Below, in pieces: positions 25,961 to 34,894 of a stretch of DNA of 64,000 nucleotides; the first letter of the stretch is position 1; each line of letters begins with the position of its first letter. Location of the stretch: the NCBI RefSeq assembly GCF_018070075.1, contig NZ_JAGPXE010000006.1:62001-126000 (forward strand), in the 5' to 3' direction. The notes under the pieces were generated by a model. That model saw only the letters and a program-made list of their open reading frames with translations, had not been told where the DNA came from and did no database searches. A program made the translations under genes and the position numbers. The stretch is from Saccharopolyspora endophytica (GTDB lineage Bacteria; Actinomycetota; Actinomycetes; Mycobacteriales; Pseudonocardiaceae).

Positions 25961-27757
25961 CTAGTTGATGCGGACCAGGCGGCCCTGCAGCGTCGCCGTC
26001 GCGCCGCCGTCGATCCCCACGCTGGTGCGCCCCTTGACCGACACCGACGTCGTGGCGTCGATCGACACGGACCTGCCGGAGAGGGTGAGGTCGCCGTTGC
26101 CCGCGTCCAGGGTGATCCCGCGGTCGGTGAGCGACACCGAGCTCAGCACCCGCGTTCCTCCCGGGGCGCGCACGCTGATGTCGATGGTCTTCTTCTGCTC
26201 GTCGATCCGGATGTCCAGCCGCTCGTCCCCGCTGGCGAGGTGGACGCCCGGTGAGCGGGTCGCGGAATCGATCAGCTCCAGCCGGTGGCCCTTGCGGGAG
26301 ACCAACGAGCGCCGGTTGACCTTGCCGCTTGTCCGGTCGACCAGCGGAACGGCGTGCCGGGACGGCTTGTCGGTGCCGTTGTAGAGGCCGCCGAGCACGT
26401 AGGGGTGGTCGAGGCTGCCCTGCTCGAAACCGACCAGGACCTCGTCGTTGACGTCCGGGCTGAACACCCCGCCGCCCTGGCCGCCCAGCTGCACGGTGCG
26501 GACCCAGTCGGTCACGTAGTCGTCGGAGAGCCACGGGAACTTGAGCTTGACCCAACCGCGCTCGGACTTCCCGGGCTCCTTGATGTCGGTGACGATCCCG
26601 GTGGCCAGACCCGGGATCCGAGGCCCTCGGTCCGGCGCGTTGGCGCCGGTGGCAAGCCCGGTCAGCGACCGGTCGGGGGAGGCGCTGACCAGCACCGTCG
26701 TGCGGTAGCCCTGGCCCGGCTCCAGGACGTGGTGCACCGCCGTGGCCGTGTACTTGCCGGAGAAGTCCTTGCCGACGTTGCCCAGCGCGATCGGCACGCC
26801 CGCGCGCAGTTCGGGATTGCCCTCGGCGACCGCCTCGATCTCCCCGAAACCGGCCCGCATCGATGCCGCCAGCGAGCGCGCCGTCTCCTTCGCCTCGGCC
26901 TGCGTCCCGTAGGGCACGTCGGTGACCAGCAGCCGGGACTTCTTGCCGAACTTCTTCGTCGCCTTCGACGGCGTGAGCCCCGGTCGCACGACGTCGCTGG
27001 TGGTGGGGGATTCCTCGGCCACGAGGGGTGTGCGGGTGTTGACGTCCCAACCCCGCACCTCGACGGTGTCGACCTGGTCCGCGGCGGTCAGCGCGGCCCG
27101 CAGCGCCATCAGGTTGCGGCCGTACTCCAGCACGAACGGGCTCCTGGTCGCCGAGGTCGTCGGCGAGGGCGCGCCGGAGGCGGGCTTGAGCTCGGTGAAG
27201 TTCAGGCGTCCCTTGCCGTCCACGCGCACCGCGGCGCCGTGCTCCTGGGCGAGGTTCTGCAGGAACTCCCAGTCCGACACGTTGGCCTGGGACAGCTGCT
27301 TGTAGGTGATCGGCTTGGCCTTGATCCGCCCGGGCCGCAACCCGGCCCCGGTGGCGACCTTCCGCACGATCGCGGCCGCGCTCATGTTCCGGAACGCCAC
27401 GACCTTGCGGCCCCGCATCAGCCGGTGAGCCTTGCTCATCGCCCGGACCACGGTGAACGAACCCGTCCCGTCGGAGTCCAGCTCCAGCGCCGTGACCTCG
27501 CCGGCGAAGATCTCCTTCTGGGCCGTGCTGCCGGTCGTCATGACCGACACCGTCAGCTCGGAACCGATGCTGACCCCGGTCGCGGACAGCAGCTCGTGGT
27601 TCGGGTCGCGGAAGACCAGCGTGGCCGCGTCGGGCAGCCCGACGTTCTCGTCCACCACGCAGCTGGTCAGCTGCTGCTGCCAGGCCGCGGGAAGCGGGCC
27701 CGGGATCGCCACGATGGGATCGGCCGCGACCGACCGCCCCGAGCTGTCGTTGCCCAT
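25961..27757 (-). CDS. VgrG-like central spike protein
   Basis: 598 residues, close to the eCIS spike (Afp8/Pvc8-like). The N-terminal 360 residues match the phage late-control gpD/gp27-like hub (NVSDWEFLQNLAQEHGAAVRVDG). An OB-fold domain (about 390-470) follows with GIVTDIKEPGKSERGWVKLKFPW. The C-terminal repeats such as DAGNGDLTLSGRSVSIDATTSVSVKG would form the trimeric beta-helix needle ending at the PAAR tip. The start overlaps the LysM gene stop by one base. No effector domain is fused. Confidence 0.92.
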   Translation of the reverse strand: MGNDSSGRSVAADPIVAIPGPLPAAWQQQLTSCVVDENVGLPDAATLVFRDPNHELLSATGVSIGSELTVSVMTTGSTAQKEIFAGEVTALELDSDGTGSFTVVRAMSKAHRLMRGRKVVAFRNMSAAAIVRKVATGAGLRPGRIKAKPITYKQLSQANVSDWEFLQNLAQEHGAAVRVDGKGRLNFTELKPASGAPSPTTSATRSPFVLEYGRNLMALRAALTAADQVDTVEVRGWDVNTRTPLVAEESPTTSDVVRPGLTPSKATKKFGKKSRLLVTDVPYGTQAEAKETARSLAASMRAGFGEIEAVAEGNPELRAGVPIALGNVGKDFSGKYTATAVHHVLEPGQGYRTTVLVSASPDRSLTGLATGANAPDRGPRIPGLATGIVTDIKEPGKSERGWVKLKFPWLSDDYVTDWVRTVQLGGQGGGVFSPDVNDEVLVGFEQGSLDHPYVLGGLYNGTDKPSRHAVPLVDRTSGKVNRRSLVSRKGHRLELIDSATRSPGVHLASGDERLDIRIDEQKKTIDISVRAPGGTRVLSSVSLTDRGITLDAGNGDLTLSGRSVSIDATTSVSVKGRTSVGIDGGATATLQGRLVRIN

Positions 27758-28470
27758 CAGGAACCGTCCTGTCCGTCGTCGAGGGCGGGCACCAGCAGCT
27801 CGATGCCGGGCGCCAGGATCATGGGGTCGTCGATGTCGTTAGCCTCGGCGATCACGCGCCAACCGGTGGCGTCGCCGTACTCCTGCCACGCGATCTGGGG
27901 GAGGCTGTCGCCGACGACCACCCGGTGCGTGCGGCGGGCGTTGTCGGAGCCCGACGTCGGGTTCTGCCCGGGCGTCTCGGTTCCGGCCTCCTCGATGCCC
28001 AGCGAGCACGTCGCGCGCAGCGGCTTGCCGTCGACGTCGAACAGCGAGTACTCCACCGAGAAGCTGGACAGCACGCCGTTGAACGAGGTCGTCTTCGCGG
28101 TGCCCCACTCGAAGCGGACCCACGGGCTGGCCGGCTTCTTGGCGCGCAGGCTCTTCGGGGTGGGCACGCAGGCGACCATGAGGTCCTCGACCTTCTTCTC
28201 CACCGAGCTGTCGTGCTTGTCGGTGGCGTCGAGGAACACCTCCAGGGTCAGCGAACGCGGTCCGCTGCCGACGAATTCGGGCGTCCCGGACTCGCTGGCC
28301 ATCCGGGTGGGGTTGCGCCGCCACTCGGTGCTCTTGGTGAGGCTGAGCCGGTTCGGGTTGAACTGGAACCGGACCTCCTTGATCTTCGCGCCCGGCTTCG
28401 CGCCGACCTTCGCGGGCGGTTCCATGATCAGCAGCCGGGCGCGGGCGAGGTTTCGACCTGGTGCGGCCAT
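27757..28470 (-). CDS. CIS hub protein with LysM domain (Afp7/gp53-like)
   Basis: 237 residues. The N-terminal 160 residues (EVRFQFNPNRLSLTKSTEWRR, LTLEVFLDATD) match the conserved eCIS protein upstream of the spike gene. A LysM domain follows at about 180-228 (HRVVVGDSLPQIAWQEYGDATGWRVIAEAN). In related particles it links the tube and the baseplate hub. It starts at ATG 28470, 10 bases after tube protein 2. Confidence 0.9.
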   Translation of the reverse strand: MAAPGRNLARARLLIMEPPAKVGAKPGAKIKEVRFQFNPNRLSLTKSTEWRRNPTRMASESGTPEFVGSGPRSLTLEVFLDATDKHDSSVEKKVEDLMVACVPTPKSLRAKKPASPWVRFEWGTAKTTSFNGVLSSFSVEYSLFDVDGKPLRATCSLGIEEAGTETPGQNPTSGSDNARRTHRVVVGDSLPQIAWQEYGDATGWRVIAEANDIDDPMILAPGIELLVPALDDGQDGS

Positions 28471-28480
28471 CGGAGCCTCC

Positions 28481-28906
28481 TCACACCGCTCGCAGGCCCT
28501 CGTGGGCGATTTCCAGGGTTTCCACCGCGGCCTGCGCGGTGGCCGGGTCGAACGACGGCCCCTGCCAGCTGACCGGGATGATGCCCAGGACCTGCCACCG
28601 GGCGAGCGGCGTGCGGTCCGGCTTGAGCGCGACGATCTCGCCGTTCTTGCGCTCGACGCGCCGGATGATCTCGGTCAGCCAGCGCGAGATCTTGGTGGTG
28701 TCGCTGGTGACCGGTCGCGTCAGCGTGATGTTGGACCAGGTGATGCGGGTGGGCAGCTGCCAGGTGAAGCCGTTGTTGCCGCCCTCGCTGAACTGCTCCA
28801 CCTCGACCTGGGCGCCGAGCCCCGAGCATGTGTGGAAGGCGCCCAGGTCGTCTCCCCCGATGGCCAGGCGGAAGAACACGCTGGAGGCGAAGATCTCCTG
28901 CGACAT
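28481..28906 (-). CDS. CIS inner tube protein 2 (gp19-like)
   Basis: 141 residues, a T4 gp19-like tube protein: SSVFFRLAIGGDDLGAFHTCSGLGAQVEVEQFSEGG, then LTRPVTSDTTKISRWLTEII. eCIS particles usually have a second tube-like protein forming the baseplate-proximal ring; its position just before the LysM and spike genes suits that role. ATG 28906 has GGAG 8 bases upstream; ATG 28912 is too close to the ribosome site. Confidence 0.9.
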   Translation of the reverse strand: MSQEIFASSVFFRLAIGGDDLGAFHTCSGLGAQVEVEQFSEGGNNGFTWQLPTRITWSNITLTRPVTSDTTKISRWLTEIIRRVERKNGEIVALKPDRTPLARWQVLGIIPVSWQGPSFDPATAQAAVETLEIAHEGLRAV

Positions 28907-28930
28907 CGACATCACTCCTTCCCGGAGGTG

Positions 28931-31441
28931 CTAGCGGCGGCGGTCGTGCAGGCGTCCGATCCGTTCCCGGCCTTGGCGGAACTCGGCGCGCAGCAACCGG
29001 CTCACCGGCTCGACGAGCTTGCGCGCGAGTTCGTCGGTATCGGGCTGACCAGCGGACTTCTCCTCGCCCTGGCTGCTCTCCTGCTTCGCCTCGGCCGGCT
29101 GCGCCTCGCGCTGGACGACCGTGACCGGGACTCCCGCAGGAACACCGGGGATCGAGTTCGACACCGACGGCGAAGCCCTCGCGGATCGCGGTCGCGCACC
29201 CGCCCGCTGCACGGCAGGCCCTGCCGACGTGCGGCTCTCGCCCCCACCCGGACCGGCAACGCCCGCGGCGGCTGCGACGGCCGCTCCGGGTGCTGCGGCG
29301 ACGAGATCACCGGTGCCCGTCGGCGGAGCGACGGATGCAGCCGAGACGCGGACGGCTGGACCCTGATTGCTGCCGTGTTCCGCGGGTACCCGGAATACCG
29401 CCGTATTCGGGTCCCGGAATACCGCAGTATTCGGGTGTCTGATTACGGCCGTATTCGGGGACCGAACGGTGGTGCTTCGCTGTACGTGCGGTGTGCTGGT
29501 GGTGGGGGGAGTGGGTTGTTTCCAGTGCATCTGGGCCACTGGGGGTGAGGTCGGGTGTTGTGGGGTGCGGGTGGTTGCTGAGTCCGGGTGGTCGCTGGTG
29601 CGGACTGGGAGTGGGCTCATCGGGAGGAGTGGGCGGACGCGTTGCACGGGTGTGTCGGGGGTGGGTTGCGACAGCGGTTCCGGCCCGATGTGGAGTGGTG
29701 TGGGGGTGTGGGGTGATGTCTGCCGTTGGACTGTGGAGGGTGTGACCGGACTCGATTCCGGGAACCGCGCCGGGTCCCGCCTCTGCGCGGTGTGGGGTTT
29801 CACCGGATCGTGGATCTCGGTCGGGTTCTGCGGTGTGGTGTGAGGTGCGGCTGTGATGACGGGGAGTGGGTCAGTGGGGGTGCCTTCCCCTGTGGTTGGT
29901 GCGTTGTCACCGGGCTCGGTGGTGTTCGTGATCGCCATCCGTTGTACTGCGGAGGAGCTTTGGATCAGCGGCGCGACCGGGGGAGTGGGATTCGGCGTCG
30001 GGGCGGTGAACTCCAGCGGCGTCGTACCCGGGGTGTCGGTGGCGTGGGTTGCACGAGGAGCGGCGCCACTGTTCGGTGCCAGGCCTGCATCCGGGTGATT
30101 CCGCTGGTGTGAGCTGTTGGGTTCGCTCGCCTGGTGCAGCACCGGGGTGGGATCGGGGTGTTGCGGAGGTGCGGGGGTGAGCCTGCCGTCAGCCGGGGTG
30201 GGGACGACGGCATGCGGGCTCGGGCTGTTCCCGGCGGTCGGAACGCGGTTCACGGCCTCCGGCCGGACGAGCCGCTGCACCACATCTCCGGGTGGTGAAG
30301 TGGGCTCGACTGTCTGATGGGGACGGCCCGAGACAGGTGCGTCCTGTTGCGCAGCAGGGGAATTCGTTCCGGGGCGCGCGATCGCCGAGGGGTGCTCGCG
30401 CTGCACGACGGGTCGTTCCCCCGACGGCGGCGAAGCTCCAGCGGTGATCGGCCGGCCGGACTCGTCGCTCGAAGCAGGGGCGGCGGACTCCGGTAGCTGT
30501 GAGATCGGCGCTCCGATCCCCAGCCGAGGCCGCGTGGCGCGCGGAGTACCACCGGAATCCGGGGCGACCGAACGCTGAACCACGGGAGAACGGGCGTGGC
30601 CGGTCTCCCGGTCCTGCGACGGCATGGCATCCGACCTCGTCTCGGGCCGGGCGACCTCACCGTGGTCGCGGGACGCGCGGTTGACCACGGTCGGACGGTC
30701 GTGGTCGGTGTCCCGGCCTCCCGGCGGTGCTGCGCTGGCTCGCCCGTCCTCTCGCCGATCGACCACGGGAGGCGTGACGTCATGATCGCCGGTGGGGACG
30801 ACGACGGCGCTGGGCGGGAGGTTCCGCGGCGGAGCAGCTGCGGCCGATCGGCCGGCGATTCTGCGCTGCACGACGGTCCCCGCACCCACCTCCGACGACG
30901 TGGAGGAAGGACTGTCCGGGCTCGGGGACTGCGCCGGAACAGGTTCGGAGGAGGTCTGCGGGCGGATCGCGCGCACCGCTCGCGGCGCGATCGGTCGTGG
31001 CAGACGAGCGACGGTCAACGGCGGCGATGTCCGCCGAGGCCGCACCCGAGGAACAACCGGATTCACCACACCCGAGGATGATTCGTCCGAACGCGAAAGC
31101 GTTTCGTCGCTCTGCGCCGTGGACCGCACCGGCAACTCCGCGCCCACCGAACGCTGCACCGGGACTCCCACGGTCGAGCCGAGCAACCCGTGCACCACAC
31201 CGGACGGCGCCCCCGGGTCGAGGAGGTGGCCCAGATCCGTCATGACGCCGTGGTCGCGGTACGAGGCGACCGCGTCGCGGAACTGCCGGCCACCGGTCAC
31301 GTCGCAGGCATCGCGCTGCAGCACCCCGATGTCCTGCGCGGCCCGCCGCCAACCACCGTCCCAGCCGGGAGCGGTGACCGGGGGAGCGGGGTTGTCGTCG
31401 CGGCTGCTCGCACGTCGGCGGAAGAGATCCAGCAGGCCCAC
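28931..31441 (-). CDS. Large Pro/Ser-rich disordered protein of the CIS operon with eleven VQR motifs
   Basis: 836 residues. The first 75 (GLLDLFRRR, then VTGGRQFRDAVASYRDHG) and the last 45 (DELARKLVEPVSRLLRAEF, REGxxRIG-like basic end) look ordered and conserved; the rest is rich in Pro, Ser, Thr and Arg and surely disordered. Eleven VQR tripeptides are spread through it. GTG 31441 has GAGGGGGG 9 bases upstream. It lies between DUF6760 and tube protein 2, always within the structural operon. A role as scaffold, length-setting or cargo-docking protein is inference; no tape-measure homologue is otherwise visible. It contains a 24-bp DNA repeat. Confidence 0.75.
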   Translation of the reverse strand: MGLLDLFRRRASSRDDNPAPPVTAPGWDGGWRRAAQDIGVLQRDACDVTGGRQFRDAVASYRDHGVMTDLGHLLDPGAPSGVVHGLLGSTVGVPVQRSVGAELPVRSTAQSDETLSRSDESSSGVVNPVVPRVRPRRTSPPLTVARLPRPIAPRAVRAIRPQTSSEPVPAQSPSPDSPSSTSSEVGAGTVVQRRIAGRSAAAAPPRNLPPSAVVVPTGDHDVTPPVVDRREDGRASAAPPGGRDTDHDRPTVVNRASRDHGEVARPETRSDAMPSQDRETGHARSPVVQRSVAPDSGGTPRATRPRLGIGAPISQLPESAAPASSDESGRPITAGASPPSGERPVVQREHPSAIARPGTNSPAAQQDAPVSGRPHQTVEPTSPPGDVVQRLVRPEAVNRVPTAGNSPSPHAVVPTPADGRLTPAPPQHPDPTPVLHQASEPNSSHQRNHPDAGLAPNSGAAPRATHATDTPGTTPLEFTAPTPNPTPPVAPLIQSSSAVQRMAITNTTEPGDNAPTTGEGTPTDPLPVITAAPHTTPQNPTEIHDPVKPHTAQRRDPARFPESSPVTPSTVQRQTSPHTPTPLHIGPEPLSQPTPDTPVQRVRPLLPMSPLPVRTSDHPDSATTRTPQHPTSPPVAQMHWKQPTPPTTSTPHVQRSTTVRSPNTAVIRHPNTAVFRDPNTAVFRVPAEHGSNQGPAVRVSAASVAPPTGTGDLVAAAPGAAVAAAAGVAGPGGGESRTSAGPAVQRAGARPRSARASPSVSNSIPGVPAGVPVTVVQREAQPAEAKQESSQGEEKSAGQPDTDELARKLVEPVSRLLRAEFRQGRERIGRLHDRRR
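29391..29462. repeat. Three tandem 24-bp palindromic repeats inside the VQR protein gene
   Basis: Units begin at 29391, 29415 and 29439. The first reads CGGAATACCGCCGTATTCGG plus four bases. Each contains GAATAC or GATTAC and GTATTC as inverted arms around a GC centre, and a degenerate copy starts near 29363. On the - strand they encode PNTAVFR-type repeats. They are much richer in AT than the surroundings and look like a REP-type element that became coding. Confidence 0.75.
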
Positions 31442-31445
31442 CGGC

Positions 31446-31604
31446 TCATCCCCCCTCGTTCATCCTGGTGTTGATGTGCGCGATCTCGCGCACCCAGCGT
31501 CGGCGTTCGTGGTGGTCGAGATCGAGGATCTCGTCCCGCGTCCAGTGGAAGTGGTAGGCGACGTACGCGACCTCCGCGTGCAGCCGTTCCGGTGCGTACG
31601 TCAC
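31446..31604 (-). CDS. DUF6760 family small CIS protein (52 aa)
   Basis: A small gene inside the operon. GTG 31604 overlaps the stop of the preceding gene (GTGA). The 52-residue product has VTYAPERLHAEVAYVAYHFH, then a DEILDLDHHERRRWV core and ends INTRMNEGG. It resembles the DUF6760 proteins found at this position in actinobacterial CIS loci. Tail-chaperone-like or assembly roles are possible but unproven. The following large gene starts 4 bases later. Confidence 0.8.
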   Translation of the reverse strand: MTYAPERLHAEVAYVAYHFHWTRDEILDLDHHERRRWVREIAHINTRMNEGG

Positions 31605-32056
31605 GATTCCCCCAGGCGACCACCTGCCAGGTCGATCTCGAAGGCGGTGTCGCAGGACGGGCAGGTGACCCCGGCCCGGGTGTGCCCCTCGCTGTTGATC
31701 CGCCGGTAGAAGTCCTGGAGGAAGGCGACGTCGGTGGCGTACATGTTCTCCACCACGCCCGCGTGCACGTCGGTGATGTCGCCGAGCCTGGTGATCACCT
31801 GCCCGAGCAGCACCACGCTGAGGTACGCCGGGTTCTCCTTGACCCGCACGTCGATCTGCGGGCGCAGCTCGTCCTTCGCGGTGGCCAGCCGCATCCGGCC
31901 GTGCCGATTGACCGTTCCGTCGCTGTGCACGTAGCCACGGGGCAGTTCGAACTCGAACTCGTCGTGCTGAGGTGCGGGCGCGTCCGGTGCTTCGGAAACC
32001 CGGTTCTTGCCCGCGACGTCATCGAGCTCGCCCAGCGAGGTGATGCGACGCCTCAT
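31601..32056 (-). CDS. Conserved CIS assembly protein with C-terminal CxxC
   Basis: 151 residues. The conserved core is LPRGYVHSDGTVNRHGRMRLATAKDELRP, then NPAYLSVVLLGQVITRLGDI and DVAFLQDFYRRIN, recalling phage tail assembly chaperones (gpE/gp14-like) that act during tube formation. The C-terminus has CPSCDTAFEID, half a zinc ribbon. ATG 32056 overlaps the tube gene stop (ATGA). It is followed by the overlapping DUF6760 gene, as in other actinobacterial loci. Confidence 0.78.
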   Translation of the reverse strand: MRRRITSLGELDDVAGKNRVSEAPDAPAPQHDEFEFELPRGYVHSDGTVNRHGRMRLATAKDELRPQIDVRVKENPAYLSVVLLGQVITRLGDITDVHAGVVENMYATDVAFLQDFYRRINSEGHTRAGVTCPSCDTAFEIDLAGGRLGES

Positions 32057-32493
32057 TCGACTTCGATCCGCTCGAAGACGATGGTCACCTGCTCGGTGGC
32101 CGCGCTGGACTCACCGGCGCTGAAACCCGGGCCCTCCCACTTGCTGACCCACGCGTCGTAGAGCTGCATGCGCCGGACGGACTCGCCCTTGGTGTCCTGG
32201 ATCTCGATGGTGAGGTTCTCCCGCGCGCTCTCGACGTCGCCGTCCAGCAGCGTCTTCTGGATCCACTTGGTGAATTCGGTGCTCTTGTCCAGGCCGCGGG
32301 TGATGGTCACTTCGCCGCCCTTCTGACCGCCGGGCTGCTTCTTGGTGAACAGCTCGCCGGTCGGAGTGACCTGCTGGGTCTCGACCACGTCCTGCTCGAC
32401 GGTGAGACCGCTGACCTCTTTGACCGATTCCACGGTGACTCCACCGAGTTGCACGCCGAACCGGTGGGTGGAGAGAGTGTCGCCCTGCGCCAT
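32053..32493 (-). CDS. CIS inner tube protein 1 (main tube, gp19-like)
   Basis: 146 residues. FGVQLGGVTVESVKEVSGLTVEQDVVE and GGEVTITRGLDKSTEFTKWI are typical of the T4 gp19/Hcp-like tube monomer that stacks as hexamers inside the sheath. It directly follows the sheath gene with a 27-base gap, the usual order for sheath and main tube. ATG 32493 is preceded by GAAGGCAACGGGAC. The stop overlaps the next start. Confidence 0.94.
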   Translation of the reverse strand: MAQGDTLSTHRFGVQLGGVTVESVKEVSGLTVEQDVVETQQVTPTGELFTKKQPGGQKGGEVTITRGLDKSTEFTKWIQKTLLDGDVESARENLTIEIQDTKGESVRRMQLYDAWVSKWEGPGFSAGESSAATEQVTIVFERIEVE

Positions 32494-32520
32494 GTCCCGT
32501 TGCCTTCCGTGCGGTGGGAA

Positions 32521-34032
<1,512 letters not shown>

Positions 34033-34264
34033 GTTCGCTCCTTCAGCTCAAGGCGTGGCGTACCCCGAGCCTCGCGCTTCGCCACACCCGCGAACATGTC
34101 CACCAGCCCCCACCGGAGGGCAACAGCTCTGCCTCCTGGGGCAAGCGGGTCCTGCCTCCACGGCCTGTCGAGCTGCAATTGCCCACGACTCTGCCCTTCC
34201 GCCCCTTCTGCCGCCGCGCGATGCGCGATGCAGTGGTCGAGCAGGCATGTCGTGAGGAGACCCG

Positions 34265-34849
34265 ATGCGCGAGCAACCCGCCCACGATGAACAGGAAACG
34301 ACGAAGCAGACGTCGACTTCCAGGTCGCCGGAAACCGCTGTCACGCAGCAGGGGTCCGCGGCGCACATCCTGCGCCTGCAGCGGACCCTGGGAAACGCTG
34401 CCATCGCGCGGATGATCGGCGACGAGCAGGAGGACGTGCAGCGCTCGTCCGTGCACGGAGTCCTGCGCTCGCCGGGGCGTCCCCTGGACGAGCCCGTCCG
34501 CGCCGACATGGAAGCCCGCCTCGGCGCGGACTTCTCCGACGTCCGCCTGCACACCGGCAGCACCGCCGCACGCTCAGCGGCCGAGATCGGCGCCCGCGCC
34601 TACACCTCCGGCAACCACATCGTCCTCGGCGAAGGCGGAGCCGACAACCACACGCTGGCCCACGAGCTGACGCACGTCATCCAACAACGCTCGGGCCCCG
34701 TCGCAGGCACCGACAACGGCGATGGACTGAAGGTGTCAGACCCGTCGGACCGCTTCGAGCGGGAAGCGGAAGCCAACGCGCACCGGGTGATGGGTTCGTC
34801 GGTCAGTGCGGATCTTGCGAACGATGACGCTGCAGATACCGCTGTTTAG
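34265..34849 (+). CDS. DUF4157 (eCIS core domain) protein with HELTH motif
   Basis: 194 residues. The DUF4157 core (about 68-160) has ADMEARLGADFSDVRLHTGS, YTSGNHIVLGEGG and TLAHELTHVIQQRSG. H133-E-L-T-H137 is the HExxH zinc metalloprotease motif, so peptidase activity is possible. The N-terminus carries the LQR-xx-GN signature (LQR 38-40, GN 43-44). DUF4157 proteins mark eCIS loci and are often cargo or cargo-processing proteins. ATG 34265 has GAGGAG upstream. It is divergent from the sheath operon. Confidence 0.9.
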   Translation: MREQPAHDEQETTKQTSTSRSPETAVTQQGSAAHILRLQRTLGNAAIARMIGDEQEDVQRSSVHGVLRSPGRPLDEPVRADMEARLGADFSDVRLHTGSTAARSAAEIGARAYTSGNHIVLGEGGADNHTLAHELTHVIQQRSGPVAGTDNGDGLKVSDPSDRFEREAEANAHRVMGSSVSADLANDDAADTAV

Positions 34850-34894
34850 CGGGAGTGCGAGGTTTGTTGAGTGGTGGGGATGCTGTTCCGAGGA

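Noticed and set aside
29391..29462. Short CRISPR array
   Set aside because: The 24-bp units are contiguous without spacers, each is itself palindromic, and they are in frame inside a gene.
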